A stretch of DNA of 8,775 nt from a bacterium (GTDB lineage Bacteria > CSSED10-310 > JAJRTK01), in assembly GCA_024278345.1 (NCBI GenBank), contig JAJRTK010000494.1:1-8775 (forward strand), written 5' to 3'. A model generated the notes under the pieces. That model was given only the letters and a program-made list of their open reading frames with translations. It had not been told where the DNA came from and did not search any database. Below are positions 5,822 through 8,775 of the stretch, piece after piece (within the stretch, counting starts at the first letter, position 1; the number at the start of each line of letters is the position of its first letter). The position numbers were made by a program, and so were the translations under genes.

Positions 5822-7570
5822 CTAAGGTTCTAGTATCAGATCGCGCCTCATCTGCTTCCAAAGGGTATCTGGCGCCTCGCGCCGCTTGGGCTTGTGCTTC
5901 CGTATCCGTTCGATGAGCCTCGGTGCCGAGGGCACCTGCTCCCGTCCCAGAAAAAGAGCTTGCTCCAACAGCCGGCGAGCTTCGGAGAACGCCCCTCGCC
6001 TGAGCTTCACCCACGCCAAGGCTTCGAGGCAAATGCTGTCGAGGGGATCGAGGTCCATCGCCTTCTCCGCTTCCCGTTCCGCCCTCTTGGTACCGCCCGG
6101 CCGCGAAAGCAAGATGACCGCCAGCCGCGCATGGTATCTGGCGACAGTGGGCGCAAGCCCCAGGGCCTTTCTCATGGACGCTTCGGCATCGAGGCACATT
6201 CCCCCATTATATTCTTGAATCGCCCGGTAATAGAAGCCCTTCGCCCGCTCCTTCTTCGACATCTTGGGGGAATCCAGCTTCTCCGTGGCCCCATTGGCCC
6301 CATCCTTGTCCGGAGATTCCCCTGTCGCCCCCTTGAGCTTAGCTTTTCCGGACTCGCCACAAGCCTCTTTTTTCGGCCCTCCTACTTTCTCGGATTTCGC
6401 GGCGCCCTTTTTCTTCGCCACCGGGGTCACTCTCGGCGACGCTGGCGAACGGCGCGCCAAAGCCACATAGCCCTTGGCATGAAGTCCCTCCACCAGCTTC
6501 ATGACCCGCTCCTGGGTCTGGCCCGTCACCAGGCAAAGCTCCCGAATGCTTGATTGCCCGTCGATTTGGCTCACAAGGAACAGGTCGTCCATGGCAAACC
6601 CCGTGAGAGAAATCTGCTCCAAGAAGACGCCTTCGGCCATCACGGGAACTGTCTCCGCGGTGAGAAACGGTGCGTCGTCCTCCAGTTCCGGAATCGTGTA
6701 AACCCCGGAATCTTCCGAAGCGGCGGAACCAGGCGCGGAATCGGGCTTAGAAGATGGAGCCGACGCTCCCAGGATTCTGACGACGCTTTGGGCAGGAGAA
6801 GAAGGGAGACTGACAGCTACGGATCCCACTGTAGGTGGTTCTGCCTTTACCGGCTCATGGCCGGCGACAACAACAACGAGCTTCGACTGGAGAAACCGGG
6901 CCAGCACCACCATGATGTCGAGACGATTTTTCCGGCCCGCCAAGATCGTCGATACCGGGCGTGTGCCGTCAAGGAGACGGAGCAGCCGACGCTCCACCTG
7001 CCCCAGTTTGGCATAAAGCGGCGATCTTTTCGCATCGGGATTCATCCGCAAACAAAGGCGCCCATCGCGAAATTTGTCGTAAACCCGAGGCCAAACCTTC
7101 CTGTACCGGAGCAGCCGGCCAAACAACTCTTCATCGACATTGGGCGCCAGCATATCCAGTTCGGCTGGTTGATCTCTATAGAAGAGGAACTGCCCATCCT
7201 CCGCTTTCAGTATCTCTCCGATGAGCTCCTCGGTCCTCTGGTAGAGCAGCTCCTGCATCTGATCCTTCGTCACCAGGTCCTCGTCCAGCAGGTAGGAATG
7301 AAAAAGAGCTCCCTGTTTCTTCGCCTCTATGAGGCCTTGTTGCACCTGCTCGAGTGTGAGCACTCCCCGAAGAATCAAGAACTCCCCTAACCTACGGCCT
7401 TTCTCTTTCGTCGTCGCGTAGAGCAACATCCCCCCCAAGAAAAGGAAATCGATATCCCTTCCATCGGGGGGCTTCCTTTCAAAATGCAACGTTCCCGTTA
7501 CACCCCGCGTACTCAACGCTGAAAGAATGGCCAGGACATTGCTCCTCTTGTAGTCAATCGTTTCGGGCAA
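5822..7570 (-). CDS. DUF4388 (PATAN) domain protein with TPR-like C-terminus
   Basis: 582-residue soluble protein. Residues about 8-155 form a DUF4388/PATAN-type domain: GVTGTLHF, then FLFLGGMLLYATTKEKGRRLGEFL and the helical segment LTLEQVQQGL...LLYQRTEELIGEIL. PATAN domains sit in many bacterial signalling and gliding/motility proteins and are thought to mediate protein contacts. Residues 187-235 and about 328-373 (DGQSSIRELCLVTG, then ERVMKLVEGLHAKGYVAL) look like two winged-helix-like units often found with this domain. A Ser/Pro-rich linker (240-290) and a Lys/Gly/Ala-rich one (375-440) separate them from a TPR-like helical region (about 440-545). The start is TTG at 7570, supported by AAGGAGG five bases upstream. 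It lies upstream of the vault genes on the same strand, but 440 bp away. Domain assignment is by recognition; the biological role is unknown. A scaffold or adaptor is the likeliest reading. Confidence 0.8.
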   Translation of the reverse strand: MPETIDYKRSNVLAILSALSTRGVTGTLHFERKPPDGRDIDFLFLGGMLLYATTKEKGRRLGEFLILRGVLTLEQVQQGLIEAKKQGALFHSYLLDEDLVTKDQMQELLYQRTEELIGEILKAEDGQFLFYRDQPAELDMLAPNVDEELFGRLLRYRKVWPRVYDKFRDGRLCLRMNPDAKRSPLYAKLGQVERRLLRLLDGTRPVSTILAGRKNRLDIMVVLARFLQSKLVVVVAGHEPVKAEPPTVGSVAVSLPSSPAQSVVRILGASAPSSKPDSAPGSAASEDSGVYTIPELEDDAPFLTAETVPVMAEGVFLEQISLTGFAMDDLFLVSQIDGQSSIRELCLVTGQTQERVMKLVEGLHAKGYVALARRSPASPRVTPVAKKKGAAKSEKVGGPKKEACGESGKAKLKGATGESPDKDGANGATEKLDSPKMSKKERAKGFYYRAIQEYNGGMCLDAEASMRKALGLAPTVARYHARLAVILLSRPGGTKRAEREAEKAMDLDPLDSICLEALAWVKLRRGAFSEARRLLEQALFLGREQVPSAPRLIERIRKHKPKRREAPDTLWKQMRRDLILEP

Positions 7571-7575
7571 GAGAA

Positions 7576-7582
7576 CCTCCTT
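7576..7582 (-). promoter_or_regulatory. strong Shine-Dalgarno site fixing a TTG start
   Basis: The minus strand reads AAGGAGG, then TTCTC, then TTG at 7570. A complete anti-16S match at good spacing supports TTG as the true start and shows that this genome uses TTG, which makes the TTG proposed for the C-terminal vault gene more believable. Confidence 0.75.
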
Positions 7583-7710
7583 GGGAACAGGCGGGTCAGG
7601 AAGCGAGGCTTGCTAGCCCTTCAGCCAGAATGCCCCCCAAATCTAGGCTTCCTTCGGCGACTTTCAGGAATGGTGGATCGCCAAAGATATCGACACAAAT
7701 CGGCAAAAGC

Positions 7711-7741
7711 AGAATACCAGGACAGAATCTGGTTGTGACAA
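7711..7741 (-). promoter_or_regulatory. weak candidate promoter for the DUF4388 gene
   Basis: On the minus strand TTGTCA (7741-7736) is followed after 19 bases by TATTCT (7716-7711). Both hexamers are near the sigma-70 consensus but the spacer is two bases longer than ideal. It would give a leader of about 130 bases. A dyad sits just upstream of the -35 (7750-7770). Confidence 0.2.
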
Positions 7742-7749
7742 ACGCTGCA

Positions 7750-7770
7750 ACTCTTGCTTAATTCAAGAGT
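7750..7770. promoter_or_regulatory. inverted repeat, possible operator, in the divergent intergenic region
   Basis: ACTCTTG (7750-7756) and CAAGAGT (7764-7770) are perfect 7-base arms around CTTAATT. A second small dyad, AATTT-G-AAATT, follows at 7776-7786. Both lie in the most AT-rich stretch of the intergenic region, just behind a candidate -35 for the leftward gene. The arm and spacer size suits a dimeric DNA-binding protein. No T-run follows, so a terminator is unlikely. Confidence 0.35.
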
Positions 7771-8128
7771 GCTTCAATTTGAAATTCTCATCACGGATCC
7801 GCTGTGGCGTCTGATCCCTCGTTCCCACCCGATTTCCCGTTGGTTCGGCATCCCGGGGCGGGTAGCAGCGGTTTTGAAACCGGCCACTACGCTCTTCAGC
7901 CCTCCTTATCCTTGATGGAAGCAGACATCAGACACGTTGTGACGATCCGTGGCGATCCATCCGAGTTCCATGTTGCGGAGCCAAAAATCACCTTTTTCCA
8001 GTCGATCTCTGCAACGTGACGCTCCCTTTCTTGTTGATCGGTTATTCGCCGTTTTCGCAAGGGTCCGGGGAATTCCGTCCGCCTCGAACCCGGATTCGAT
8101 CATGGAATTTGCAGGGCGGAGGTTCACG

Positions 8129-8135
8129 AAGGAGA
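8129..8135 (+). promoter_or_regulatory. Shine-Dalgarno site deciding a GTG start
   Basis: AAGGAGA (GGAG at 8131-8134) lies seven bases before GTG at 8142. No ATG occurs before the signal peptide region, and starting at this GTG gives a textbook signal peptide. Confidence 0.7.
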
Positions 8136-8141
8136 GATAAA

Positions 8142-8775
8142 GTGTCGAGATTCCGATGGATTCGGACCACAACATTCGCCTGCGTGGTGGGTCTGACCGC
8201 CGCGTTGATAGGGGCTCCTGGACCCGCTAACGCGGATTCAAAAAAGTCTTACGAAGAGATGGCAGCCGTCGTTCAGGCAGCGAGAAGTGCAGCTCGCAAC
8301 GCCAAGGACGCCGTCGCCGCCGCCGAGTTCGCGGCAAAAAAAGCCGAGGAGTCCGCCAATGCGGCAAAAGTGGCCCTCAGACGCGCCAAAAAGGCCGCCA
8401 AGGCTGCCATGGTTGCCGCCAATGCGGCTCAGGCTGCCGCTGACGCGGCTAAAGCCGCCCACGCGGAAGCTGTAAAACCCACCGACGCAAAACCCGCGGA
8501 GGCTAAACCGGAGACTAAACCGGAGGCAAAGCCCGCAGCCGTGAAACCAGCCGAAGCAAAGCCCGCTGAAGCTAAGCCGGAGGCAAAGCCCGCTGAAGCT
8601 AAGCCGGAGGCAAAGCCGGAAGCAAAACCGGAAGCAAAGCCCGCTGAGGCAAAGCCGGAAGCAAAGCCCGCTGAGGCAAAGCCGGAAGCAAAGCCCGCTG
8701 AGGCAAAGCCGGAAGCAAAGCCCGCTGAGGCAAAGCCGGAAGCAAAGCCCGCTGAGGCAAAGCCGGAAGCAAAGC
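8142..8775 (+). CDS. secreted Ala/Lys/Pro-rich repeat protein (3' end outside the window)
   Basis: At least 211 codons are visible; no stop occurs before the window ends. Residues 1-31 are a Sec-type signal peptide: Arg at 3, 5 and 8, a hydrophobic core (about 11-25), and a likely cut after ANA (A31/D32). Residues 36-110 are a very Ala-rich, Lys/Glu/Arg-containing helix ([18 protein letters not shown] and similar), likely a coiled coil. From about 111 on the protein consists of Lys-Pro-Glu-Ala repeats that settle into exact PAEAKPEAK units. Such Pro/Lys/Glu/Ala tracts are extended spacers in envelope-spanning or cell-wall proteins and also resemble histone H1-like tails; the signal peptide favours a periplasmic or surface location. 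The family is not recognised and the function is unknown. The adjacent Cys14 lacks a good lipobox, so a lipoprotein is unlikely. Confidence 0.75.
   Translation, partial: MSRFRWIRTTTFACVVGLTAALIGAPGPANADSKKSYEEMAAVVQAARSAARNAKDAVAAAEFAAKKAEESANAAKVALRRAKKAAKAAMVAANAAQAAADAAKAAHAEAVKPTDAKPAEAKPETKPEAKPAAVKPAEAKPAEAKPEAKPAEAKPEAKPEAKPEAKPAEAKPEAKPAEAKPEAKPAEAKPEAKPAEAKPEAKPAEAKPEAK
8640..8774 (+). repeat. 27-bp perfect tandem repeat, five copies, running off the window
   Basis: Units start at 8640, 8667, 8694, 8721 and 8748 and are identical at every base; the next base (8775) starts a sixth. Each unit encodes PAEAKPEAK. Imperfect relatives extend back to about 8475. Perfect identity including synonymous positions indicates recent expansion by slippage or recombination, and the copy number may vary between strains or be collapsed in assembly. 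Confidence 0.9.

Larger units (their letters stand above)
7571..8141. other. 571-bp divergent intergenic region
   Basis: It separates two genes transcribed away from each other, so it must hold two promoters. Beyond the AT-rich dyad zone (about 7735-7795) there is a compact inverted repeat, CGGTTT-TG-AAACCG (7869-7882). Short open frames exist on both strands (for example 7804-8019 plus and 7906-8175 minus), but they lack ribosome sites and recognisable protein character. No tRNA or known riboswitch was recognised. The right-hand 300 bases show no clear -35/-10 pair. Confidence 0.5.

Noticed and set aside
5894-7390. Long antisense open frames opposite the DUF4388 gene (and similar ones opposite the kinase and vault genes)
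   Set aside because: They lie wholly within genes with recognised domains, show no domain of their own and are expected by-products of GC-rich codon use.
7804-8175. Short ORFs in the divergent intergenic region
   Set aside because: No ribosome sites, overlapping on opposite strands, no family resemblance.
8238-8462. Minus-strand Gly/Leu-rich ORF
   Set aside because: It mirrors the Ala-rich helix of the plus-strand secreted protein, which has a signal peptide and ribosome site.
8640-8774. CRISPR-like array
   Set aside because: The 27-bp units are contiguous with no spacers and stay in frame with a protein.

Overview
The window comes from a bacterium: several genes have Shine-Dalgarno sites, two genes start with TTG and one with GTG, and a PAS/His-kinase/receiver hybrid and a DUF4388 (PATAN) protein are present. 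Base composition looks moderately GC-rich. A dispersed-type palindrome at the left edge is of a kind I associate with Planctomycetes/Verrucomicrobia-like genomes, and DUF4388-TPR proteins are common in deltaproteobacterial and related lineages. The sequence alone does not fix the phylum.

Layout, left to right. (1) 197-2242 (+): soluble hybrid sensor histidine kinase (PAS-PAS-HisKA-HATPase-REC). (2) 2243-2530: a 270-bp non-coding element with perfect 23-bp terminal inverted repeats and an exact 9-bp flanking direct repeat. It is inserted directly after the kinase stop codon and is full of hairpins, so it looks like a MITE. (3) 2547-5381 (-): two consecutive genes that together make a bacterial homologue of eukaryotic major vault protein (MVP). 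The upstream gene carries N-terminal vault repeats. The downstream gene carries further repeats, the SPFH-like shoulder, the long coiled-coil cap helix and the cap ring. They lie in the same reading frame, separated by one TAA and 18 nt. (4) 5382-5821: 440-bp spacer with the leader of the vault genes. (5) 5822-7570 (-): DUF4388/PATAN protein with winged-helix-like segments, a low-complexity linker and a TPR-like C-terminus. (6) 7571-8141: 571-bp divergent intergenic region with an AT-rich dyad zone. (7) 8142 to the end (+): a secreted Ala/Lys/Pro-rich protein with a signal peptide and a growing 27-bp tandem repeat, cut by the window edge.

The main discovery is the split MVP pair. Eukaryotic MVP (about 890 residues in human) self-assembles into the hollow vault particle. 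Here the same domain order is spread over two polypeptides of 269 and 668 residues. No homologue of the minor vault proteins (vault PARP, TEP1) and no vault RNA was recognised. The kinase and the DUF4388 protein are regulatory or scaffold-type neighbours, but nothing in the sequence proves a functional link to the vault genes.
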